From positions 1 to 6,484 of the forward strand of contig CALWWH010000039.1 in assembly GCA_944385195.1 (NCBI GenBank): a stretch of 6,484 nucleotides of DNA. The letters are read 5' to 3'. This document shows, piece after piece, positions 1-4,806 of this stretch. The stretch is from an uncultured Oscillospiraceae bacterium. Its GTDB lineage: Bacteria > Bacillota > Clostridia > Oscillospirales > Oscillospiraceae. The stretch's first letter is position 1. Every line of letters starts with the position of its first letter. Made by a program: the position numbers and the translations under genes. The notes below the pieces were generated by a model, which saw nothing but the letters and a program-made list of their open reading frames with translations, was not told where the DNA came from and searched no databases.

Positions 1-2
1 TG

Positions 3-52
3 TCGAAAAAGTGGCTTGTCAATTGATAGAAATTGACAAGCCACTTTTTCGA
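3..52. terminator. Perfect 22-bp inverted repeat, probable bidirectional terminator
   Basis: Bases 3-24 and 31-52 are exact reverse complements around a 6-nt loop (GATAGA). The outer part of the stem is A5 on the left and T5 on the right, so a transcript from either side would form a strong hairpin ending in a U-run. This is the usual form of a bidirectional rho-independent terminator between convergent genes. A gene outside the window on the left may end here. A dispersed chromosomal palindrome is the alternative. Confidence 0.6.
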
Positions 53-60
53 GTAGGCCG

Positions 61-150
61 CACGAAATTTCAGGCTCGATTTCTTGGGAAATTGTCGCCC
101 AAAATTTCGTGAGAGGTGTCATTTCCCGGGCACATGTCCTTGGAAATGAC
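61..150. repeat. Two successive inverted repeats in intergenic DNA
   Basis: Bases 61-70 pair perfectly with 102-111 (CACGAAATTT / AAATTTCGTG), with an inner TTGGG / CCCAA pair at 84-88 and 98-102. Bases 118-126 pair with 142-150 (GTCATTTCC / GGAAATGAC) around a segment containing the palindrome ACATGT. No reading frame with a ribosome binding site covers them. They could fold in RNA or be part of an intergenic repeat element. I do not recognise a known riboswitch or ncRNA family. Confidence 0.45.
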
Positions 151-164
151 TGGATTTCATTTTA

Positions 165-210
165 TTCCGCCGCCTGCGGACGGCGGAACTCCTTGCAGGA
201 GGGCTTTTTT
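165..210 (+). terminator. Double hairpin followed by T6, probable rightward terminator
   Basis: Bases 165-172 pair with 181-188 (TTCCGCCG / CGGCGGAA). A second stem, CTCCT / AGGAG at 189-193 and 197-201, follows at once and then GGC and T6 (205-210). The order hairpin then T-run fits rho-independent termination of a rightward transcript entering from the left edge. The GGCTTTTT segment at 202-209 can also pair with AAAAAGCC at 220-227, giving an alternative fold. Confidence 0.45.
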
Positions 211-382
211 GACACACCGAAAAAGCCAGGTTTGTTCCTTCGTATTTTAATGGAAATGTAAATTTTTGAAGGGCTTGAAAACTTTTTCAGATGTTTTGGC
301 CTGCTCTGGCAGGATAAACGCCGCAAATGGACAACATTTGCGGCGTTTACATTTTGCACAAATTTTATGTGTTAGTTACAAC
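211..382. other. Intergenic stretch next to the integrase with a 15-bp hairpin; candidate att region
   Basis: This AT-rich spacer holds no gene I can support. Its main feature is a perfect 15-bp inverted repeat: bases 315-329 pair with 335-349 around the loop GACAA. A smaller CCTGC / GCAGG pair lies at 300-304 and 309-313. The hairpin sits 34 bp beyond the integrase stop codon, so it may end the leftward transcript, although no real T-run follows on that strand. Phage attachment sites usually lie beside int, so the core site could be here or a little further left. It cannot be located without the other element end or an empty host site. Confidence 0.35.
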
Positions 383-1420
383 TCAGGCCACCTTTTGGAG
401 CTCCTGGCGGAGATAATCCAGATCGGTGTGGGTGTAGTGCTCGGTGATATCCTTATCGGCGTGGCCCAGCATCCGCTTGGCAGCCAGCTCATCCACGCCA
501 TACTGGTGGCAGCGGGTGGCAAAGGTATGCCGGCACCAGTGCGGCGTGGCCCCCTCCGCGCCGATCTGCGCCATGAGCTCGGCAAAGCGGGCTCGGTAAA
601 AGGAGACAGACAGGCGGCGGCCGTCCTTGCCGCAGATGATATAGTCCCCGCCCTTGGCAAGCCAGTCGGAGAGGTATCCCCGGATGTGCGGGTGGACCGG
701 GACAATTCGGTCCCGGCCGGCCGCAGTCTTTTTGCCGCCCTGGAGATAGTCCCCGTCGGCGTGGTACGCAAATCGGGTGAGCTCCAGAAACTCCGAGATG
801 CGAAAGCCGGTATAGCAGAGGATGATCACGGTATCCGCCCAGGGCACACCGTCCGCGGCCATCTGCTCCAGCTTGTGCAGCTGCAGGTCGGTGAGCACGC
901 CCTTCCGAGCCTTTGCGCCCACCGCGGGCACTTTGACAAACTGGGTATAATCCTTGAGGATGATGTCCCGCTGCATGGCAAAGCGGGAGAGCGCGGACAT
1001 GAGGGACTTGTCGTTGTTGATAGAGGACTGGGAGAGGCCGCTGCTCTCGTCCTGGTCGATGATAGCCTGCCAGTCGTCCAGTGTGATGCGGCGCATCTTT
1101 TTCCCGGCCAGGACGCCAACCCGGCCCCAGGATGCCCGGTGGGATGCCGCAGAGGCCGGACCCATGCGGGGATATTCCCGGCCGCTCCACAGGTCGTAAA
1201 TCTGCTGGAGGGTGAGGTCCATGGGCTCTGCCTCCGGGGCGGCATGGGTGCGGCACCACTCGTCCAGCGCGGCCTGGGCGTCGGCCGCCTTGGCAAAATA
1301 GGCCAGGTACTTTTGCCGCACCCGGCCCCGCTGAGTGCGGCAGGGCACCCGCACGGCCCAGGGCCGGCGGCGGGCGCCGGGCAGCTTGACAATGCTGCCG
1401 GTCCCGTTTGCTCGTCTCAT
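383..1420 (-). CDS. int: Tyrosine recombinase (phage-type integrase)
   Basis: This 345-residue protein would catalyse site-specific integration and excision of the element through a covalent 3'-phosphotyrosine intermediate. An N-terminal arm-type DNA-binding segment (about 1-60, with NGTGSI near the start) is followed by a SAM-like core-binding domain (about 68-165) and the catalytic domain (about 172-345). All catalytic residues are visible: R207 in TGFRISE, K231 in the GGKKTAAGRDR strand, H294-x-x-R297 in HWCRHTF, H320 in MLGH, and nucleophile Y329 in EHYTH. The length is normal for phage and ICE integrases, so it appears intact. The ATG at 1420 has AAGGAGG 7 nt upstream (1428-1434). The gene is strongly GC-rich (43 of 60 bases G/C at 541-600), unlike the exonuclease before it. 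It is the last gene of the leftward group and may be under SOS control. I am sure of the family; the target site is unknown. Confidence 0.96.
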   Translation of the reverse strand: MRRANGTGSIVKLPGARRRPWAVRVPCRTQRGRVRQKYLAYFAKAADAQAALDEWCRTHAAPEAEPMDLTLQQIYDLWSGREYPRMGPASAASHRASWGRVGVLAGKKMRRITLDDWQAIIDQDESSGLSQSSINNDKSLMSALSRFAMQRDIILKDYTQFVKVPAVGAKARKGVLTDLQLHKLEQMAADGVPWADTVIILCYTGFRISEFLELTRFAYHADGDYLQGGKKTAAGRDRIVPVHPHIRGYLSDWLAKGGDYIICGKDGRRLSVSFYRARFAELMAQIGAEGATPHWCRHTFATRCHQYGVDELAAKRMLGHADKDITEHYTHTDLDYLRQELQKVA

Positions 1421-1446
1421 AATCAGACCTCCTTATCTTGCTTAAA

Positions 1447-1458
1447 AAACGTATGTTC
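1447..1458 (-). promoter_or_regulatory. Candidate LexA/DinR (SOS) box upstream of the integrase
   Basis: The minus strand reads GAACATACGTTT, which fits the core of the Gram-positive LexA/DinR consensus GAAC-RNRY-GTTY. It lies 26 bp upstream of the integrase ATG, between the paired hairpins and the ribosome binding site. That is where a bound repressor could block an int promoter. The outer bases of the long consensus (C before, C after) are not matched. I see no clear -35/-10 pair next to it, so this rests on one motif match plus a sensible position. Confidence 0.4.
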
Positions 1459-1475
1459 TATTTTGAGGGTTTTGA

Positions 1476-1527
1476 GAAGCCGCCCGGAGGGGGCGGCTTC
1501 CTGAAATCCGACAACGCTGTCGGATTT
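1476..1527. repeat. Two adjacent perfect hairpins between exonuclease and integrase
   Basis: Bases 1476-1485 pair with 1491-1500 (GAAGCCGCCC / GGGCGGCTTC, 5-nt loop). Three bases further on, 1504-1513 pair with 1518-1527 (AAATCCGACA / TGTCGGATTT, 4-nt loop). Both stems are exact 10-bp pairs. They follow the exonuclease stop by 20 bases on its own strand, so they probably shape the 3' end of that transcript. Neither is followed by a T-run, so simple rho-independent termination is not clear. mRNA stabilisation or a palindromic repeat element are alternatives. Confidence 0.5.
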
Positions 1528-1546
1528 GAGAAATGTAGGGGGACTT

Positions 1547-2815
1547 CTATAACAATGGCTCTGTTTCATTCTCCTGGGCTTGAGGCTCTGTACTTCCAGG
1601 CGCGGAGGGATCGAGTGAAGGCGCATACATCCAACGATATCCGCCGGCGTGCTTCTGGCGGCCGCTGATGGCATCTCGTATACTTTTGGATGATACGCCA
1701 CATTCTTTTGCAGCGGCTGATATTGACTCAAATTCTCGAACAATTTCCTGATTATCTGTAACTTGGATAACAGGCTTTTTGGTTGAATGCTTTGGCATGG
1801 ATGCTTTACGTTCTTGTTCCTGCCTCCGGCGTTCGGCTTTTTCCTCTCGGGCCTGAGTTTTGCGGAGTAATTCTTCTTCGCGGTTTCGCTGAGCTGTAAG
1901 TAAATATTGAGCTCGCTCCTTTCGCTCTTGGAACCACCTGCGATCCATCCCTGTGAGATGCTGAAGTGCTCTTTCCGCTACAGCAATTTCTTGCGCATAA
2001 TCTTTGCGCTTGCGATAAATCATCACATATGAAGTATAGATCGCTGGGCAATTATACCCTTCAGACTCGGCGAGCTGAAACAGGGTGAGTGCCGTGTCAA
2101 AATCGCCGGCACGCCGGGCTTCTTCGCCGGCGAACCAATGCTCATAACCGCTATCGTTATAAGATACTTTGAGCGAACTGCGCTGCTCTGGAGTGGAGCT
2201 GACTATTTTGTTGAGCAAAATCTTATCTTTAACGTCAGAGTTTGCGATGCACTGTAAAAGTTGATGTGTCGTGATACAATCCCCCAGAGCAGAGTGGGCC
2301 GCCCCGCTGAGAGAAAAAAAGGTTCTTAGCGTATCTAGCTTATAATTTCGGAGAGTTGGAAAGGCAAGCCTGCTCCATTTCAGGGTATCAAAACACTGAT
2401 TTTCTAGAATAACCTCACAGCGAGTTTGAATGAACTTAATGTCAAAGCCGATATTATGCCCGACCAGAATATCATCTCCGATGAAATCGAAAAAGGCCTG
2501 TTGAACGTCCTCCAGAAACGGCTGGTCCCTCAGCGTTTTCCAGGTTAGCCCGTTTACCTCGCTGGCCTCTTTTGAAATTGCACCAACCGGTCTGACATAC
2601 GTATGATAGCGAGAGATTTCAATATTATTGCGAACTTTCACGGCTCCGATCTCGAGAATTTCACAGGAACAAGCATCCAAACCACTGGTTTCTAGATCGA
2701 TGACAGTATAATCGACCGGGATATCTGTACAGGTATTATAGGACGCGTGTAACTGCTTCCGGGGTGCGTCACCCGTGGGCGCTGGGCTGCCAAAAAGAAA
2801 AGAAAGGATTCCCAT
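1547..2815 (-). CDS. DEDDh 3'-5' exonuclease with TPR-like, coiled-coil and NUMOD1-like C-terminal parts
   Basis: This 422-residue protein starts with a DnaQ-like (DEDDh) exonuclease domain (about 34-190). It carries D40 and E42 in IDLET, H120 and D125 in GHNIGFD, and H174 and D179 in AHSALGD, so the full metal-binding set is present and it should degrade DNA or RNA 3' to 5'. Residues about 222-290 look like two TPR-type helical repeats, 295-340 is a highly charged coiled coil rich in E, R, K and Q, and 348-397 resembles a NUMOD1/IENR1 DNA-binding module (SISAAAKECGVSSKSI, then GGYRW). I chose the ATG at 2815 because AAGGTGG lies 10 nt upstream. A GTG at 2863 would add 16 residues but has no ribosome binding site and overlaps immA. 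The gene is less GC-rich than its neighbours (28 of 60 at 1861-1920). It is probably accessory cargo, perhaps defence or superinfection control; that role is inferred from position only. Confidence 0.85.
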   Translation of the reverse strand: MGILSFLFGSPAPTGDAPRKQLHASYNTCTDIPVDYTVIDLETSGLDACSCEILEIGAVKVRNNIEISRYHTYVRPVGAISKEASEVNGLTWKTLRDQPFLEDVQQAFFDFIGDDILVGHNIGFDIKFIQTRCEVILENQCFDTLKWSRLAFPTLRNYKLDTLRTFFSLSGAAHSALGDCITTHQLLQCIANSDVKDKILLNKIVSSTPEQRSSLKVSYNDSGYEHWFAGEEARRAGDFDTALTLFQLAESEGYNCPAIYTSYVMIYRKRKDYAQEIAVAERALQHLTGMDRRWFQERKERAQYLLTAQRNREEELLRKTQAREEKAERRRQEQERKASMPKHSTKKPVIQVTDNQEIVREFESISAAAKECGVSSKSIRDAISGRQKHAGGYRWMYAPSLDPSAPGSTEPQAQENETEPLL

Positions 2816-2850
2816 TTGTTGCGAGCCACCTTCCCATATTTTATCCGCAT

Positions 2851-3273
2851 CTAAATAGAGCACAGGCCTGCTCTGTTATAATAGTCCATGGCGCCACGCA
2901 TAAAGGCCTCTGTGACACCAAAATATTCGGCCAGTTCCCAGGGCTCGCGGTAGCCCCTGCATATGGCCCTACAGAGCTCGTCCTCCGGGACGAGCTTTTC
3001 ATATGCCCATTTGTTGGCACGGTTTTCGTGTTTCTGGCGGATGTCACAAGCGGCGTAGCGGTTATAAAAAGACCCGGTTTCACAGTGCCCCAGCTCATGG
3101 GCCAGCTTGACCGTCTCGTCGGCGGTTGTGGAGAGCCGCCAGGGATCCATGGCGACGGCGCAGGAGCCGTCCGGCAGGGGCATGGACAGGGACTCGGCCG
3201 CGCCCAGGTCGAACCAATAAACCTGCGTGCCGTGGGTCTCGGCCAGGTTGTACAGGTCCAGAAGGTCAGTCAT
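2851..3273 (-). CDS. ImmA/IrrE family zinc metallopeptidase (anti-repressor protease)
   Basis: This 140-residue protein has the zinc protease motif HExxH at H59-E60-L-G-H63 in KLAHELGHC. A downstream E83-N-R-A-N-x-W-A segment probably supplies the third metal ligand, as in ImmA/IrrE (DUF955). In ICEBs1 and related phages, ImmA cleaves the partner XRE repressor to induce the element, and the adjacent repressor gene makes the same role likely here. The start at 3273 has AGGAG 7 nt upstream (3281-3285), and the ATG overlaps the repressor stop as ATGACTGA, so translation is probably coupled. An upstream in-frame start at 3330 would lie deep inside the repressor gene and is less likely. The gene is GC-rich (45 of 60 at 3121-3180). 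Family assignment is firm; the cleavage target is inferred from neighbours. Confidence 0.92.
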   Translation of the reverse strand: MTDLLDLYNLAETHGTQVYWFDLGAAESLSMPLPDGSCAVAMDPWRLSTTADETVKLAHELGHCETGSFYNRYAACDIRQKHENRANKWAYEKLVPEDELCRAICRGYREPWELAEYFGVTEAFMRGAMDYYNRAGLCSI

Positions 3274-3928
3274 TCTGCTTCTCCTGCCGTTTCTTTTCCG
3301 CCAAAAACGCGGCAAAGCGCTCCACGTCATCCCACATGGCGTCCAGCTCCTCCTGGCTCAGGTCCTTCTCACCGCCCCAGAAGGCGGCTTGGAGGTCCTC
3401 TTTTGTGTTAGTGTAACTAGGTTGAGACGAGGTGTTTTTCTTTTCTCTTTCTGCACGAATAAGGGCTTCAAATTCTGGAGTAAAAGTGATTTCTACTGTT
3501 GCATCTTGAGCAGACTCTGGACATTCCGTTGAAGGAGTAATTGAGATGTCTTGTACAGCGAATGCGAACCATCTAGCCAATTGCATTTCATCAGGTTCAA
3601 AGTATAGACGTGTGTCAAGCCAGGCAACTAAATATTTGTCTTCGCAAAAAGATGGCATAGTAAGGGTGGGTGGAATCATTTCTCTCAGTTTCCATACGAC
3701 ACTGTCATAATATTTTATGATATCATCCCATTTACTAAAAATCCCTGTCCCCATTACAAAATCGGGAGGAATATTAAATATTTGAGAAATATGGGAAAGC
3801 GTTTCATAGTCTGGAGATTGGTTTGTAGTTTCCCACATTGCAACTGTGGAGCGCGAAACATGTAGCAGTTTTGCGAGGTGCTCTTGTGTATAGTTGAAAA
3901 ATTTTCGTAGTTGTTTGATTCGTGTCAT
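3266..3928 (-). CDS. XRE-family (cI/ImmR-like) repressor
   Basis: This 220-residue protein has an N-terminal HTH_3 domain (about 3-57; YTQEHLAKLLHVSRSTVAMWE forms the HTH proper). A long middle part of unknown fold follows, and then an acidic C-terminal tail (about 176-218, with AAFWGGEKDLSQEELDAMWDD). It should bind the operators in 3929-4101 and keep the rightward promoter off. I chose the ATG at 3928 because GAGGTG lies 6 nt upstream (3935-3940); a GTG three codons earlier lies inside that ribosome binding site. Its last 8 bases overlap immA. The N-terminal three quarters are AT-rich (24 of 60 G/C at 3601-3660) but the tail, from about base 3410 down, is as GC-rich as immA. The gene therefore looks like a recombinant whose tail travels with its protease. 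No LexA-type Ser-Lys autocleavage domain is evident, consistent with dependence on ImmA. Confidence 0.88.
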   Translation of the reverse strand: MTRIKQLRKFFNYTQEHLAKLLHVSRSTVAMWETTNQSPDYETLSHISQIFNIPPDFVMGTGIFSKWDDIIKYYDSVVWKLREMIPPTLTMPSFCEDKYLVAWLDTRLYFEPDEMQLARWFAFAVQDISITPSTECPESAQDATVEITFTPEFEALIRAEREKKNTSSQPSYTNTKEDLQAAFWGGEKDLSQEELDAMWDDVERFAAFLAEKKRQEKQND

Positions 3929-3946
3929 TACTATCACCTCATTTCC

Positions 3947-3975
3947 ATGTTACGTCAAAAATTATGACATTTCAA
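3947..3975 (-). promoter_or_regulatory. Probable leftward promoter of the repressor operon
   Basis: On the minus strand TTGAAA (3970-3975) is followed after 17 bp by TAACAT (3947-3952). An overlapping alternative is an extended -10, TG-T-CATAAT, at 3961-3969, which would give a more usual leader length. The first option would start RNA only about a dozen bases before the repressor ATG. Either way, the operator candidate at 3954-3968 lies inside the promoter, which suggests autoregulation. Confidence 0.45.
3954..3968. promoter_or_regulatory. Operator candidate 1 (GTCA-N7-TGAC)
   Basis: GTCA at 3954-3957 and TGAC at 3965-3968 are separated by 7 bp, the same geometry as the strong palindrome at 4029-4059. 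The site lies inside the candidate repressor promoter, so occupation would be expected to affect repressor synthesis. Binding by the XRE repressor or the Cro-like protein is inferred. Confidence 0.5.
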
Positions 3976-3995
3976 GTTTTCGGGAAGAAATAAAT

Positions 3996-4010
3996 GTCTG
4001 AATACTTGAC
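3996..4010. promoter_or_regulatory. Operator candidate 2 (GTCT-N7-TGAC)
   Basis: GTCT (3996-3999) and TGAC (4007-4010) are again 7 bp apart, with one mismatch in the left half-site. The right half-site coincides with the TTGACA -35 hexamer of the rightward promoter. Its centre (4003) is 42 bp from operator 1 and 41 bp from operator 3, close to four helical turns each, which would put all three sites on the same face of the DNA. Confidence 0.45.
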
Positions 4011-4036
4011 AAAATGGAGACGGTGTGCTATATAAT
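4006..4036 (+). promoter_or_regulatory. Rightward early promoter (PR-like)
   Basis: A consensus -35, TTGACA at 4006-4011, precedes TATATAAT at 4029-4036. TATATA gives a 17-bp spacer and the consensus TATAAT a 19-bp spacer. It drives the Cro-like gene at 4102 and probably the whole rightward operon. Operator 2 covers the -35 and operator 3 begins inside the -10, so repression by steric block is expected. Confidence 0.8.
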
Positions 4037-4059
4037 GTCATAGATAATGACATTATATA
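4029..4059. promoter_or_regulatory. Operator candidate 3: 13-bp perfect palindrome over the -10 and start site
   Basis: Bases 4029-4041 (TATATAATGTCAT) are the exact reverse complement of 4047-4059, with a 5-bp spacer. This is the strongest palindrome in the divergent region and contains the GTCA-N7-TGAC core at 4037-4051. It overlaps the -10 and the expected transcription start of the rightward promoter, the classic position for a lysogeny repressor operator. Confidence 0.7.
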
Positions 4060-4101
4060 AACTGAGCGTCAGCATAAAGAACAAAATGAGGTGATGAATT
4101 A

Positions 4102-4341
4102 ATGCAAATAAAAAGATTGCGAGAATCACATATGTTCACCCAGCAACAGCTAGCTGATGCTTTGGGGGTAGCACGAAGTGCAATCGCAAATTGGGAAAGT
4201 GGAATTGCAAAGCCAAGGGCGGATTTATTACCCAAACTGGCAGCGTTGTTCCACTGCACCATTGATGAGCTGTTCGGTGAGCCGGACAACAAAGCGCCCC
4301 CGGCGGGGCCGGGGGCAGTGGATGAGCAGGAAGGGGGGTGA
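4102..4341 (+). CDS. Cro-like XRE-family DNA-binding protein, copy 1
   Basis: This 79-residue protein is little more than one HTH_3 domain (about 1-58) with a short Pro/Gly/Glu-rich tail. The HTH is FTQQQLADALG (helix 2) and ARSAIANWE (recognition helix, about 24-32); the domain ends in the usual CTIDELFGE. As the first gene rightward of the switch, divergent from the repressor, it is in the Cro position and may compete for the same operators. GAGGTGA at 4088-4094 precedes the ATG by 7 nt. The last 136 bases (from 4208) are repeated nearly exactly in the XRE gene at 4807-5049, and the tail codons form a GC hairpin at 4296-4316. The 54-codon gene at 4346 begins 4 bases after its stop, so the two are probably coupled. 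Confidence 0.9.
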   Translation: MQIKRLRESHMFTQQQLADALGVARSAIANWESGIAKPRADLLPKLAALFHCTIDELFGEPDNKAPPAGPGAVDEQEGG

Positions 4342-4343
4342 GG
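4208..4343 (+). repeat. Direct repeat, copy 1 (3' half of XRE gene)
   Basis: This segment recurs at 4916-5051, offset 708 bp, with 10 mismatches in 136 positions by my count. All mismatches fall in the first 90 bases; the last part, including the hairpin GCCCCCGG-CGGGG-CCGGGGGC (4296-4316) and the stop codon, is identical. It ends just after the XRE stop codon. Confidence 0.92.
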
Positions 4344-4345
4344 GG

Positions 4346-4510
4346 ATGCGGCTTTCGTACGGTATGCCGGAGCCAGATGAAGAAATGAAAACGGTGGCTT
4401 CAAAAATTGTTAAACTGTTAATCGACAGCAAAATGACATATAAGAAAGCGTCCGAGACCCTGGAGACGGCTCAGACGCTTTTAGCCCAAACGAAACCTAG
4501 TGTTTTCTGA
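4346..4510 (+). CDS. Small hypothetical protein (54 residues), module 1
   Basis: The frame starts at an ATG 4 bases after the copy-1 XRE stop codon. The purine-rich stretch GAAGGGGGGTGAGGGG acts as ribosome binding site, so it is probably translated with the XRE gene. The product is a short, mostly helical soluble protein (SKIVKLLIDSKMTYKKASETLETAQ in its middle, shown only in part as a motif: KLLIDSKMTYKKA) with no membrane segment or Cys/His cluster. I do not recognise a family. The 'KMTYKKASETLE' pattern resembles small phage early proteins in which a short helical region precedes a helix-turn-helix, but this is weak. Its 3' end overlaps the convergent gene 4497-4682 by 14 bases. Module 2 has an unrelated gene of exactly the same length (165 bp) in the same place. 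Confidence 0.6.
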   Translation: MRLSYGMPEPDEEMKTVASKIVKLLIDSKMTYKKASETLETAQTLLAQTKPSVF

Positions 4511-4682
4511 ATTCTTCTTCAATGCGGTTGAACATGGAAGTTCTGAATAAATCAAATTCTTCTTCCATCTGCTGTTTCAGAACAGCGGCAATTGGCATTG
4601 GAAGCTTACGCAAAAGGTCGGAAGTGTTGTTGAGGTAGACGCGGCAAAAACGGTTCAAATCATTTTCAAGCGAAGAATTCAT
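4497..4682 (-). CDS. Small convergent hypothetical protein (61 residues), module 1
   Basis: This leftward gene stands alone against the rightward operon. Its ATG at 4682 is preceded by GGAAGGGGGTG, a good ribosome binding site, and by a TTGTCC-N18-TAGAAT promoter (4709-4738), so it probably has its own transcript. The product is helical and charged (QQMEEEFDLFRTSMFNRIEE), with one Cys and no membrane segment. I do not recognise a family. It overlaps the 3' end of 4346-4510 by 14 bases on the opposite strand, so the two transcripts are antisense at their ends. The leftward gene in module 2 occupies the equivalent position but is not evidently related in sequence. Confidence 0.65.
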   Translation of the reverse strand: MNSSLENDLNRFCRVYLNNTSDLLRKLPMPIAAVLKQQMEEEFDLFRTSMFNRIEEEFRKH

Positions 4683-4685
4683 AAA

Positions 4686-4771
4686 TTCACCCCCTTCCTA
4701 CCGCCCATATTCTACCACAGGCGATGGAGGGGGGACAAGAGAGGAAACGAAACCCCGGCGGGGCCGGGGGC
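4686..4771. repeat. Module seam, copy 1 (leftward RBS, promoter and GC hairpin)
   Basis: This stretch aligns with 5413-5497 over its whole length with scattered substitutions and a small gap. Shared blocks are TTCCTACCGC, ATTCTACCAC, ACAAGAGAG/GCAAGAGAG and GGCGGGGCCGGGGGC. It carries the ribosome binding site and promoter of the leftward small gene, then a GC hairpin. Confidence 0.75.
4709..4738 (-). promoter_or_regulatory. Leftward promoter of the module-1 small gene
   Basis: On the minus strand TTGTCC (4733-4738) is followed after 18 bp by TAGAAT (4709-4714), then by a ribosome binding site and the ATG at 4682. The same arrangement and spacing occur at 5436-5465. Conservation of both hexamers between diverged copies supports function. 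Confidence 0.6.
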
Positions 4772-4790
4772 AGTGGATGAACAGGAATGA
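4753..4790 (+). pseudogene. Remnant 3' end of an XRE gene
   Basis: Read in the matching frame, these bases encode PAGPGAVDEQE followed by TGA, the same C-terminal tail as both XRE genes (there PAGPGAVDEQEGG). Nothing upstream resembles the rest of an XRE gene; the leftward promoter lies there instead. It looks like a third tail copy left when the modules were duplicated or exchanged. It ends 16 bases before the copy-2 XRE start. Confidence 0.6.
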
Positions 4791-4806
4791 AGCGAGGCGA
4801 TAACTC

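Noticed and set aside
162..359. 65-codon leftward open frame in the left intergenic region
   Set aside because: It starts at a GTG without a ribosome binding site and runs through a 15-bp hairpin and a terminator-like hairpin. It is better explained as an accidental frame in repeat-rich spacer DNA.
266..1504. 412-codon rightward open frame opposite the integrase
   Set aside because: It is antisense to a complete, motif-rich integrase in GC-rich DNA, where long shadow frames are common. Its product has low-complexity Gly/Ala/Val/Leu composition, no domain I recognise and no ribosome binding site.
2816..2863. N-terminal extension of the exonuclease from a GTG at 2863
   Set aside because: There is no ribosome binding site before the GTG and it would overlap immA. 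The ATG at 2815 has AAGGTGG at usable spacing.
3274..3330. N-terminal extension of immA
   Set aside because: The extension lies inside the repressor gene and is Arg/Trp-rich shadow sequence. The ATG at 3273 has AGGAG 7 nt upstream and a classic stop/start overlap.
2764..3411. 215-codon rightward open frame opposite immA and the exonuclease start
   Set aside because: It is antisense to immA, whose zinc motif and coupled start are clear, and it has no recognisable domain.
4178..4345. Longer 110-codon version of the module-1 small gene
   Set aside because: The extra residues are the copy-1 XRE gene read in another frame. The ATG at 4346 directly after the XRE stop has the ribosome binding site.
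4432..4441. Fourth operator half-site (ATGACATATA) inside the 54-codon gene
   Set aside because: There is only one half-site and no GTCA partner 7 bp away, so a chance match within coding sequence is likely.
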